Below are positions 1-10,700 of a stretch of 37,781 nucleotides of DNA, in pieces. Numbering within the stretch: position 1 is the stretch's first letter; each line of letters opens with the position of its first letter. The DNA is from Polysphondylium violaceum (lineage: Eukaryota > Evosea > Eumycetozoa > Dictyosteliales > Dictyosteliaceae): assembly GCA_000277445.1 (NCBI GenBank), contig AJWJ01000210.1, positions 1 through 37,781 of the forward strand, in the 5' to 3' direction. The notes beneath the pieces were generated by a model. That model did no database searches. It worked only from the letters and a program-made list of their open reading frames with translations, and was not told where the DNA came from. A program made the position numbers and the translations under genes.

Positions 1-664
1 TTTTTTTTTTTTATTATTTTTTTTTTCACATTTTTTTTTTGTTGTGTGTGTGAAATTTGTTTGAAAAAAAAAACCAAGTAGTAATAATGGGGGAATAATA
101 TTTAAGAGTCACACGCCAGACACACACACACACAACCCACAGTGATAGTGACTATGTGGCACAATATTGGAAAATAGATATTTCAACTACCCAATGTACT
201 ATATTCGAATAAAACACCTCAACAGTGATGATCATCAATTTACACAATCACTGCATATGAGTTTTAATTAAAAATCCTTAAATTTTTGTGATGATGGAAC
301 TTCCAATAAATGGCGTGCCCGCATAAAAAAAACCTATGAGACCTCACGCGCACTTCGTTTTTTTTTTGATCATGAAAAAAAAATAAAAAAAAAAAATAAA
401 AAAAATTTACGATCATTACATTCGCAGCAAGCGCACAACAAAGCATAAGCAGCAGCAGAAAACAGCAGCAGAGGCAAAGTTGTGTTAATATATTGTTATT
501 GTGTTGATATATAGATATTTACAATAGATATAGATTCAATCAACTAAAGAAAAGAGTGTGTTTGTTTGTTGAGAGAGTACGTACTTTGCAAACAGATCAT
601 CAACATCAATACTTTTTTCAGCACCGCAGGAGCGCAGCAATAACAATAGCAACAACAGGCAGAG
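1..664. other. Intergenic/upstream region of the mitochondrial uS5 gene
   Basis: No gene was found here. The stretch is AT-rich, with T-runs at 1-42 and around 358-410, and a CA/GT-rich patch (about 108-136) of the kind common upstream of dictyostelid genes. A perfect 12-bp palindrome (TGATGATCATCA) lies at 226-237. CAG/CAA-rich leader-like sequence occupies about 430-660 just before the start codon and probably represents the promoter-proximal and 5' untranslated part of the next gene. ORFs on the minus strand here are short and low-complexity. Confidence 0.6.
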
Positions 665-3600
665 ATGAATTCGCAATTAACAAAGATCACCAAAGATCTT
701 AGAACTTTTCTCACTGTTAGAAACAATGTATTACTCTTGAACAACAGCAGCAGATATTACAGTAATACAACAACAGATAAATCTAAAATTCAAGTTCAAA
801 GAGAAAAGGCAACACAAGACAAACAAGAGACCAACCAAGCCAACTTTATTTTAGACAATTTAGATATTCAATATGACAAAAACTCTTACAACAAACACTA
901 CACCAACGACTTGGGAAAGAAGTTTATGTCACCATACAGTGGTCGTCAGCTAAACTACTATCCCACCACATTAGAGTTTCTCACCAATGGTTATGCAGCC
1001 ACTGAATCATTGTATGCTGTGGAAAACATCAAAGAGCTCGGTGTGAAACCCGCACCTCGTAAGAGAATCGTAGACGAAGACGAAGAAGACGACGAAGAGG
1101 AAGACGAAGAACACTCAAATACACCACCCGAGGTCGACATCACCCGTGTCAGAGCCGACTATGTCGACGAGATGCCACGTGTCGAAAAGCAATCACTTTT
1201 ACTCATTAAACGTTTGGGCAAAATCTTGCACAACCCATTGAAACACAAGGCCTTCTATCTCATGTCACTCGATCAACAAAAGTTCTTTGAAAAGGCCTGT
1301 CAATTGCTCGAAAACTATGACCAAGACACCTATGACGAGAGCAACGAAGATCAACTCTTGCAAGAGTATGCCGCCCTCGTGGAAAAGATGACCGAGAGAC
1401 AAGTCATCAGAGAGCAACGTCAAAGAAAAGCCGACGAAAATATTTGGAAGCAATTCTCTGCCAATGCCAGCGTCCTCGTCCAAGAGATGCGTAAGGCCAA
1501 GATCGATGTCCGTGAAGCCATCAGATCCATCGACTTGATGGACGAATTCAAACAACTCCATCAACAAAAACAAGACAAACTCGAACACGCCCTCGCCAAA
1601 TCCAGCACCATTCCCCAAGAACAAGAAGACGAAAAACTCACCTATGTCGCCGCCGTACGTCCCGGTGACGATCTCCTCTTCACAGCACTCTATGACGCCA
1701 GTCCCGTCATCAGACAGCAATTTGACGACTTTGTCGAGCTCGTCGAAAAGATGATCAAACAAAACGAGTTGGCTCCATTCAATCTCGAGTATGACGAAGT
1801 CTCTATTCCTGACGAATTTGAGAGCTGGGCTCAAGGCGAGGATCTCGATACCAAAGAGTTGGTCCCATTACTCATTTTTGTGTGCGAGCGTATTATTGCA
1901 GGTTTCCAAAACACCGCCATCTATCGTGCCGGCCCACAAGCACCCGCCGTCGAGGGCCAATTGACATACGATCAAGTGTGCGACTGGATTAAATTATTTA
2001 GATACTTTAGAGCCCGTGGTATGGGTTTCATCAAATACGAAGAAAAGGGCGTCAAGGAGCCCGTCAAGACCCTCGCTGTCTCTGTTGAGCAAGAGATGGC
2101 CGAGTTTTTCGACTTTATCAACTTGTACAAACGTTACTCGACCAAGCCCCACATGTTCAAGACCTTTTTCAACGTGATGCTCTATGCCAAGTGGAACCCC
2201 AAAAACTTTGGCGCCAGCTTCTATCAATCGACCCTCAGAAAATCAGAAAAGGAGTACCTCAGCTACGAGTGGCCCGACACTGCTAGTTTCGGTTTCCATG
2301 ATATTACCATACACGATCTCTTTGATCCACTCTACAGACCACACATCAAGAGAAACATGAGTCTCTTGGATATAGAAAACGACGAGTACGACGGCTACGA
2401 AGACGAGCAACAAAAGACTGGCGCAGCAGCCCCTCCCGGCTCCAAGCCCGATCCCGAAGAGAATGACGAAGACCTCCAAGATATGCTAGAGTTTTTAAAG
2501 GAAGTAGACAAGAAGCAATGGGACGAGAACGATCCAGAAACCTTTTTCCCAGATATTGAACCAGAGATTGAACCATCCAACTATAAATCCAGTCTTTTCA
2601 AAGACAGAGGCTACAGCGATGCCATTGCTGAGGCTCAATCTGATTTCCTTGAATCTGCCTCCAACTACTTTGCCGGTGAAAGAGGCAAGGAATTGACCGG
2701 CTTTGATTTGGATGAACTCAACGACAATGAAGAAGGTGCCGACGAAGACGAAGAGACTGGTGTCGCATACAATGAAGATGAATCCGCCCAACTCGGTAAC
2801 GAAGGTGAACAAGAACAAGATCCAATGGACGAATTTAATCAAGACGACGGTGAAAAGGATGAATTTGAAGATGATCAACTTGGAGAAAGATTTGAAGGTG
2901 GTCGTTCACAAACCAATGTCTATCGTGATGTTCCAGTCCTTGACATTAGTAATATTGTAAATGTTGCTCGTCACGTTAAAGTAACCAAAGCTGGTAGAGT
3001 AAATTCTTTCTCTTGTACAGTTTTCAATGGTAATGGTAATGGTACCGCCTCTTTAGGTTATGGTAAAGGTGATTCCCCTGCCGTTGCCTTAAAGAGAGCA
3101 AGTAGAGATGCTGAAAGAAATGCTTTTACTTTAGATAGATATAAGGTAAATTGTTTTATATTTATTTACAAATATTTATTATATATCATAATAGTACTAT
3201 ATATTAACTCATTATTATTATTATTATCATCATTATTATAGGGAGTTACATTACCATCAGATCTTGAATTACATTATCGTAGTACTACTATTAAATTCTT
3301 TAAATCTAGACCAATTGATCAAATCGATACTAGAGGACATAAACAAGGTATCATTTTACCAACTCTTGGTCTTCACGGAGTAAACTTTAGAACCTACGGT
3401 AGAAGAAAATGGGCCAATGTTTTATTGACTATGCAAAGAAGACTCGAAGATTTCACCAATCCAGAAGAGGCCGCCAGATTAATGGGTAAGAAATTAGTCA
3501 CACATAACAGTCAAAAAGAGAAAAAGAAGACTCTCTCTGAACTTTTACAATCAAAGATTCACAAAAAGAATACAGACCCATACAACATTGGTCTCGTTAA

Positions 3601-3790
3601 AGATTTCCTCTATGATATGGAACGTCCAAACAAAGAAAAGATTAGAGATCGTAAGATTCAACAAGACATTGACGAGGTTTTAGATAATTATCCAAAAGAT
3701 CAAGAAGACTCTGATTTATATACTCACAAATCAACTAAATTTGGTCAACACTTGTACACCGATACTAAACAAGTAGATAGAATGAAATAG
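665..3790 (+). CDS. mrps5: Mitochondrial small-subunit ribosomal protein uS5m, with a long acidic N-terminal extension
   Basis: Two exons, 665-3145 and 3242-3790, join in phase 0 across a 96-nt intron (3146-3241, GTAAAT...TAG) to give 1,009 residues. Residues about 755-827 match the N-terminal S5 double-stranded-RNA-binding fold: hydrophobic start, basic 'VKVTKAGRVNSFSC', then a glycine-rich 'GNGNGTASLGYGKGD' segment and the helix 'AVALKRASRDAERNA'. Exon 2 supplies the S5 C-terminal domain (GTRGHK.., 'GLHGVNFRTYGRRKWANVL'). The protein binds small-subunit rRNA near the decoding site of the mitochondrial ribosome. Residues 1-35 are basic and hydroxylated, consistent with a mitochondrial presequence. 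The preceding roughly 700 residues have no recognised domain and are charged, with runs of Asp/Glu at about residues 138-152 and 690-750. Bacterial S5 is only about 165 residues, so most of this protein is extension. The family call rests on the C-terminal third. Confidence 0.85.
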
Positions 3791-4013
3791 GTTTATTTTT
3801 ATTAATAATAATAATAATTTAAAAAGCAAGGTAAAAAAAGAAAATTCAAAAAAAAATAAAATATATTATATATATCTGTTATAAATAACCAAGTAAATCA
3901 ATAAAATTTTATTTATTTCCTTTTTTATTATTTGTTTGATTGTGTGTCATATGATACACACAGCAATATTTGATTTTTTTGGGATTTTTTTTAGAATCAA
4001 AATAAAAATCTAA
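3791..4013. other. 3' flank of the uS5m gene
   Basis: AT-rich spacer after the stop codon with several AATAAA-like signals (about 3856 and 3899), suitable for polyadenylation of the plus-strand gene. No ORF of interest was seen. Confidence 0.5.
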
Positions 4014-4021
4014 ACCCACAA
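4014..4021 (+). promoter_or_regulatory. DUSE-like upstream element of a small RNA gene
   Basis: ACCCACAA matches the Dictyostelium upstream sequence element consensus (A/T)CCCA(C/T)AA found about 60 nt before the start of many Dictyostelium non-coding RNA genes. It ends 60 nt before the GC-rich start of the structured RNA at 4081. The spacing, more than the 8-mer itself, makes the call credible. Confidence 0.6.
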
Positions 4022-4049
4022 CACCCTACAAACCGTTGAAAAAAATCCC

Positions 4050-4058
4050 TTTAAATAG
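4050..4058 (+). promoter_or_regulatory. TATA-like box of the candidate RNA gene
   Basis: TTTAAATAG lies about 30 nt before the inferred start at 4081. A DUSE plus TATA arrangement is the pattern reported for Pol III small RNA genes (U6, RNase P, SRP RNA) in D. discoideum. AT-rich background makes the box alone weak evidence. Confidence 0.45.
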
Positions 4059-4080
4059 AGGTCATTTAACATATTTTTTC

Positions 4081-4359
4081 GGGGGCGAGCGTGTTTTATT
4101 ATGCATAAAAGTTAATGTCATTCTTCGAAATCTAACAATGTTAACTATTCAACAAATGTGCACTAATCAAAAAATGTCGGAGCCGAGGGTGTGATAGCAA
4201 GGAAACTTGATATCGCTTAAAATGGTTGATGGCTAGTATTCGAATGAGTGCTAGCCTGATGCAAAAAAACTTCCTGAATGGCTTGAATTACAAATCATTC
4301 ACTATACCCTAAACTCCGACATGACGCAATCACAACAAAACACTACACTCCGCCCTTTT
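4081..4359 (+). ncRNA. Candidate structured Pol III non-coding RNA, about 279 nt
   Basis: A comparatively GC-rich island in AT-rich DNA that folds on paper. The ends pair (4083-4089 with 4348-4355, one bulged C, plus G-T wobbles). Two hairpins follow near the 5' end: 4094-4099 with 4105-4110, and 4111-4115 plus 4119-4122 with 4137-4145. A large domain is then closed by a perfect 7-bp helix (4176-4182 with 4314-4320) and a 4-bp helix (4187-4190 with 4306-4309). Inside it are a GAAA-tetraloop hairpin (4191-4201 with 4206-4216, one G.A mismatch), an 8-bp hairpin (4231-4238 with 4249-4256) and a third hairpin (4276-4280 with 4296-4300). A DUSE-like box and TATA box lie upstream and TTTT at 4356-4359 could end Pol III transcription. 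Paired termini recall RNase P/MRP RNA P1, but I could not place the conserved CR-I/CR-V segments, nor SRP or snRNA signatures, so the class is open. Confidence 0.6.
4356..4359 (+). terminator. Possible Pol III T-run terminator
   Basis: TTTT directly follows the 3' strand of the terminal helix (CGCCC at 4351-4355). Four Ts are the minimal Pol III stop signal, and the T-runs common in this genome lower its weight. Confidence 0.35.
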
Positions 4360-4476
4360 ATTGGTCAAAGAACTTTAAAGTTTATGATAAAAGACTAAAG
4401 CCATTAATCTTTTTACATTTTAAATTTTCAAAAGATACAAACTAATATTAATATCAACTGAGATTGACTATATGTC

Positions 4477-4683
4477 TTAAACAATAATATGTACATTATA
4501 GCTCAAATGAATTAATAAATAAAATCCAAGCCAATCAATGATATAGTTATCTATTAAATCTGGTTCATTAGGTGGTCTTTCAGGTTGTTGTGGTGGTAGA
4601 AGAAATGATAATGACATTGGCAATTCCAATGGAAGTCGAAACTTGAATATTATAAAAAATAACGTGTGATAAATTGTATACAT
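4477..4683 (-). CDS. Doubtful small membrane-like protein, 68 residues
   Basis: An ATG-started frame on the minus strand, 39 nt downstream of the stop codon of the macroglobulin/cpRas gene. Its composition is less AT-rich than the flanks and the context AAAATG suits a dictyostelid start. The product has a hydrophobic N-terminus (YTIYHTLFFIIF), a Pro-rich middle (LLPPQQPERPPNEPD) and a hydrophobic C-terminus (YIIDWLGFYLLIHLSY), so it could be a small membrane protein. I recognise no family. There is almost no room for a promoter, and an AATAAA overlaps the upstream gene's stop. It may be a chance frame or lie in the upstream gene's 3' untranslated region. Confidence 0.3.
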   Translation of the reverse strand: MYTIYHTLFFIIFKFRLPLELPMSLSFLLPPQQPERPPNEPDLIDNYIIDWLGFYLLIHLSYNVHIIV

Positions 4684-4722
4684 TTTACCACTTATATAGA
4701 AATTAAAGAGAAATTAAAATGT

Positions 4723-7700
4723 TTATTCAATAATTGCTTTGAGGGAATTTGTTTTACCAAATATTTCAGGATCATACATTTCTTCAATTGAGGCGGGTGG
4801 AATGAGATATTCACCTTTGGTGGTTGCTCTGATTGTGTATTTGTAGATATAGGTGCCTGGTTCAATGGAGCTAGCAAATGCCTCAACACGTTCATCTCTA
4901 AAGTTGTTGAATTCCCAAATAGTACCTTCAATCTTGGTGTCAGTCTTGTCTGTGCAATCAAAGCCACCAGCCAATTTATCAATGAGGGCAACATTGAGTC
5001 TTTCTTGTTCAGTGACAATGGTAAGGGTGACCATAGCCTTGGAGCCAGACTTCATTCTAAGGAGACCAGTTTCGCTATCATAAGAAACGGTATCGTGTTT
5101 GGATTTGGCAGCAAAGGAACGGAATACTTGAATACCATTGAATTGCTCAGCGACGTTGAGATCTTTGTTGGCATATTTAATATTCATACGATAGAATAAT
5201 TTACCCTTACCTTCTTTTTGTAACCACAATTCAGATTTTGGTACGGTAACCACAGCAGCGCTACTACCACCTTCAGCAGAAACCTCTGGAACGACAGGGG
5301 CTGGAGTTGGAACTTGTTTGGAATATAAACAGGCCAATGGGATTTCCATGTTGTAAGAGATGGTTGATTTGCCTTCAAAGTAGGGAGTTTGACCACAATA
5401 GGTTGCTTTGAGGTTTTGTTCATCGGAAGAATTGACTAACCAACCACGAGCCAAGCATTTGGGTGAGCTCTTTTCATAGGATGCAGCATAGTCGGCAATG
5501 GCAGTGACGACCCAAGCGTTGGCTTGAATGTTTTTCCATGTGCCATTTTCTTTTTTATCCAAAAGACCAACGACAATACGTGGAATAGATTCATGGTTGG
5601 ATTTGGATTGGACAAGTGAACGAAGAATAATGGCAGTGGTTCTTTCAACGCTGTGGAACAATTGGGATCTGATGAGCTTGTCATAGTAAGAGACAAAGCA
5701 GACGGCATTGTTTTCCTCAAAAGAGTTTTTAAAGAGATAACCGACGATTTCATCTCTCTTTTTATGGTATTGGCTGTCGACAAAGGTACCAAGGATCCAA
5801 GCCAAGGACTCAAGAGAGAGGACACTGGTGCTGTGATGAGAATAGTATTTGAGGGCTAATTGGGCAGCAGCGTTCTTCTTTTTCTTTGAAGAGAGTTGGA
5901 AGAGAGTGTAGATGGCATAGGCAGTGGTGGCCAAAACAAATTGATCTGTGCTCAATATGTTCTTTTCAATGTATCCTTCTAAAAAGCTCATGGAAGCTTT
6001 GACACATTTATCCATGTCATCAAAGGTGTATTCATGCTCCTTGAGGAGGGCAATGGCATGAATGGCGTGAATGCTTTCAAAGTCATTCTTTTGAGGACTA
6101 TAGATACCTGGGACATTGGGCCATGTGTTAAATTCACCGGCTGGGTTTTGTCTACGATAGAGGTCAACCAATAATCGAGCAATCTTCTTTTTGAGGACCT
6201 TTTGTGGTGGAAGGTTGGCGAGTTTGTGTTCACTGATAATGTTAAACAATGAGACCATACCAATGGCGGTGGATGCCAAGTTTTCGGTTCTCTCAAATGG
6301 ATATTGATAGAGAGAGTAGAGGGCATCAGAGAGATTTTGGAGAATGGTAGAGCTGATATTCAATTCCAATGAGCCAAAGAATGGTAAAGCTTCTTGAGGA
6401 ATATCCAATGGTTGGACCATACCGGCACCTTCTTCAATAGCGCCATAGATAGAGGCTGTTCTTGTGGCTGGTGGATTGAACACTGGAATAGAAACTTGCA
6501 TAGCATCGCCATACTTGCCAGAGAGACAGCTGATTTGGATATTTGATGCGCCAACATTGAGTGTTTTGACTCTAATGGTAAACACCTTTCTCTTTTTAGA
6601 GGCGATAAAGGCAAATTGACCAAATTGGTTGGTTTCAACATTGTCCAAGCCAAGAATAGACAAGTGTTCAGATACCTTAACACCAAGCTTGACGACTCTG
6701 TCATTGTTTGAATTGTTGCTCACGACGATACTAATGTCACATTGATCGTTGAGATTGAGGAATCTTGGAGGAACACAACGAGTAGAGAGCAAGACCTTAG
6801 AGGTGATCAAACTTTCACTCTTTCCGAATTTTTGGTCATCATTGCTGCAAACGATACCCCAGATTCTGTAACGGGTGAGATTGTCTGGTAAATGGATTGG
6901 AATGGTGACTTCACCGGCGGCGTTGGTAGTGGCCGAGGGGGTAAAGTTGGCAAGAGCATTAAAGTTGGATCTCATGAGAGCAAATGAATCAATTTCTCTT
7001 TCAGAATCACTGGAGCTATCCTCTTCAGAGTAGGATTCTTCTTGTTTGGATTTCTCCATTTCAAAATCTGAAAATGCCAAACCAACTTCACTAAGACTGT
7101 TTCTTCTTGGAGCGGCGGAAGAGCTACGTGGTGAAAGAGAGAGGGAGGCGGTTTGAAGGGTATTGTTGAGATAGGTATCAGGTATTGCTGTTGTTCTGTG
7201 GTATTGGACAGTTTTTGAACGACTACGAGAGCCGCCACCAAAGCCAAAGGATGCACCACCCTTCTTTTTGGCAGCTGAATGTTTGGCATATGTTGGATGG
7301 AGATTAGTCAAAGCAGCCATGTCTTCATCATAGTCGTCATTCATAGAGACTTGTTTTCTATAAGAGTCTTCGATGGTGGGATCATATTCATCGACAAAGT
7401 GGCCGTTGATGTATTGAATGGTCAAAGCACTCTTGCCTACACCTCCGTCACCGAGGAGGACAATTTTCACTTCTTGTTCGCCTCTCATAGAGTTACCAAT
7501 CTTGGCAGCCAATTGGAAGGCTCTCTCGACATTGGATCTATTCTTGGCTGAACCTTCCAAGAATGGGGCACCGATGGAACGGGCAAAAGAAGCACCTTCG
7601 TCATAGGAAACCTCTCTGTATTCTCCTTGAATATCAGTCTTGTTTCCAAAGACCAACACTGGATAGTTGTCATAGTCCTTGACACGACAGACTTGTTGGT

Positions 7701-10700
7701 AATAGGTGGAGAGGGATTCAAAAGAGTTTCTCGAGGTAATTGAGTAAATGAGAATAAAGGTGTGTCCGGTTCTAACATAAGATTCTCTCATGGCGCTGTA
7801 TTCTTCTTGACCGGCAGTATCTAAAATATCTAATAATAAAGGACCACTGCTTGGAGTGTGCATAGCTGGACGCCCATAGCTAGAGCTACTGCTACCTCTG
7901 CCAAGTAATCCGACTTCTGCGAGACTAGACTGTGGATAATAGTATTTCTTTTCGAGTGGATGAGAATATTTCTCACTGTACTCGATTGGGCCTGGAGTTG
8001 GAAGAGAGGCTGGTTGTACGAGAATGCTTGAGCTGGTGGAACCATTGATAAATGGTGTAGTAAATGGATTGGTTTTGCCAAGATTTGGATAAAAGGTGTG
8101 GATTGGATCAACGACGTCATAGCCAGTCATTTGGAGAATAGATTCATCGACAACCAATAAACAAACTTCAGCATCAGCAACATTGGCACCAGTGTGATCA
8201 GTTACCTTGACTCTGATATTGGTATCAGCACCTGGCTCAACAACGGCTTCCTCTGGTGTGATTTGGATATTAAGTTTCTTGGAAACTACATTGATTTTGA
8301 GAATAGTTTGACCAGAGAAATAATTGGAATTGGTTGCATCCCAAACGTTGCATTTAATATCAGCAATAGATCCCCAATCTTCAGTGACATCCAAAGTAAT
8401 AAGATCCTTACTAGTGTCAACTTTAAATTGTTTGGTAAACACAACACCATTATTAACTACAGATAATACACCTCTATATGGAAGTTTATAATAGTCTACA
8501 GATACAACAGCCTTATCACCTGGATTATAGAGCTCTTTATCCAAAGTAATTTCAACATTTTTAATTTCTTTGAAATTGTAATTTTCTTTGGTAGCTGCTG
8601 GAATGGTAGTTGTTGTAGTTGTGGTTGTAGTAATAGTAGGAACAACATTGTTATTATTGTTATTATTGTTATTATTATTTAAAAAGTTGTTAAACTTAGA
8701 TAATTTCCAATTAATGTTGATCGGAATGATTGAAACATTTTCATTTCCTTCAGAATCAAAGACACTGACAACCATTTCATAGACATTGGTGGTGGTGATT
8801 GGTTTCAAATCTGGTGGAGTAATAATAAGATCAAGGGATGATGGGAGATCATTGCTGACGAGATACTCTTGTTTGTGTTTTTGGTTTTGATCAGATAATT
8901 CAAATCCTGTTTTGTTGTAAAGGTTAATGTTTACGCCAACACCTGGATTTGGTTTACCATCAACATCGACGACAACAACATCAAATTTGATTGGATCAGT
9001 GCAAGTGGTGTCGGTGAGGGTGAGGTTTGAAATGTCTGTCAATGGACGAACACCAACATAGTATTTGCATGGATGGAGAATGAAACGGACAGTCGAGTTG
9101 ATGACTTGATTGTTGATATCGGTAATGTCGACGGTGGTGTCGATGTGGAGTGGGGTTGGAGGATTGGGTTTCTTTCCATTGAAAGCAATCTTGATAGCGT
9201 GAACACCATCGTCGTCGGTACGACCGGCAAGACTCTTTTCACGTTGAACAACAACGTCTGGTTTGGATATGGCGTTTTGTTCAATGCCAAATTTGAAACG
9301 TGACATGCCAGGTGGCACAAAACGGGCGCTTGATGAGGCAACGTTCCACAAGGTCTCACATTCGGGGAGTGCACCACCTTCAAAGTAGGTGGATTTGACT
9401 TGGATAATGCTTGAGCCGCTAAAAGAGTGGGCATCATTTTGGACAAACTCGGCATTAGCAAGGAATTCTGGACGCTTGAATTCTTGGACATCAAATTTAT
9501 GAATCCAAGTGGACTTGGTCTTTTCGAGCTTGACCTTAGACTTGGAGTTGGTCTTGCTGTTAAAGAGAGTAACTTCGCTGTCGTCGGCAAGAGAGAGATT
9601 GAGCTTGGTCTTACCAAGATTCATGTTTTCAGTCAATTCAAGAGAGAAAGAAAAGGCGCCAAAGGCATTGAGTTTGACTTCACCTTTGGTGACAGAGGCA
9701 CCAGAGACGTCTTCCAAATTGTATTTGATGACTTGATTGGCAGCCAAACAATTGACAGTTACCTTGTTTTCCATAGACTCACGAACCAAGAGACGGAGAT
9801 AACCTTTGATTTGAACAGTGGATTTGGGACGATAGAGTGATTGATCGTCAAATACGTGCCATTGAAGACTCTTGTAGACTTGGCTGGTTTGAGTGTAAAC
9901 CTTGGGCAAGATGCAAATATCGCCATCCTTTTCACCAATGATATGGATTTGGGTGTAGTTGGTTTGGAGTGGCAAGTACAAAAGCCCATCTTCATTGGTT
10001 ACACCGTCGGCCAAGTTACCAACATGCTTTTGAAGAGCCATCAAGCTGTTGGATTTCTTTTGTTCCTTGATACGGAATTGGTGGTAGTTGAGAGTAGAGA
10101 GAGAGCTAATCTTTACGCCTTGAACAAACTCACCAGTCAAGAGATTGGTACTCCAGCAGGAAAGGTATTTGGTTTGATCAATGATGGCACCCAAAGAGAG
10201 TTGAGTGAATTGGACCCAAGTCTTTACAATTGATGGACGAGCTGGCAATTTGTTGGGGTAGATAGCATCAACGGTTGCATAGGCGATAACACCAATGTGG
10301 CCAATCAATTGTTCCTTGTTGCTGAATCCATTGATGAGATTGATAAAGGTGTCTTTTTCAATGTCTACATCGATAAATGGAATAGAAATCTCAAAAATTT
10401 CCGAAGACAAGAGTTGACCAGTCTTGATGAGTGGTTGATCGAGGGATGGTGCAGTCTTGAGGGAAGCAAGTTTTTGGAAAAGTTTTGGATCGACTTCTTC
10501 GTCTTGGAAGTATGGATAGTCAATGTATGGATTCAATTTATACAATTGAACAACATATTGGTTGACATTTTTGGTACGAATGGCAATTTGTGGCACTTGG
10601 GCAGCAGATTGGTCAAAGACTACCATCTTGTTGTCGTTGGTGATTGGTGCTTTAATGACGTAAGAGAAGGCTTGTGGAACACCTCTCACTTGATAGGTGA

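Noticed and set aside
1265-1834. 189-codon minus-strand frame inside the uS5m gene
   Set aside because: It is the antisense shadow of GC-richer coding sequence; the product is a low-complexity Leu/Val/Phe mix, and the plus frame has clear S5 homology.
4081-4359. tRNA, SRP RNA or spliceosomal snRNA identity for the structured RNA
   Set aside because: No cloverleaf, no SRP54-binding loop, and no U1/U2/U4/U5/U6 signature sequences. The GGAAAC string at 4201-4206 lacks the flanking AGCAG of SRP helix 8. RNase P/MRP remains possible but unproven.
7348-7838. Ras segment as an assembly chimera
   Set aside because: A chimera would bring a Ras in normal order; this one is precisely permuted at a structurally sensible loop, in frame on both sides and free of introns or stops.
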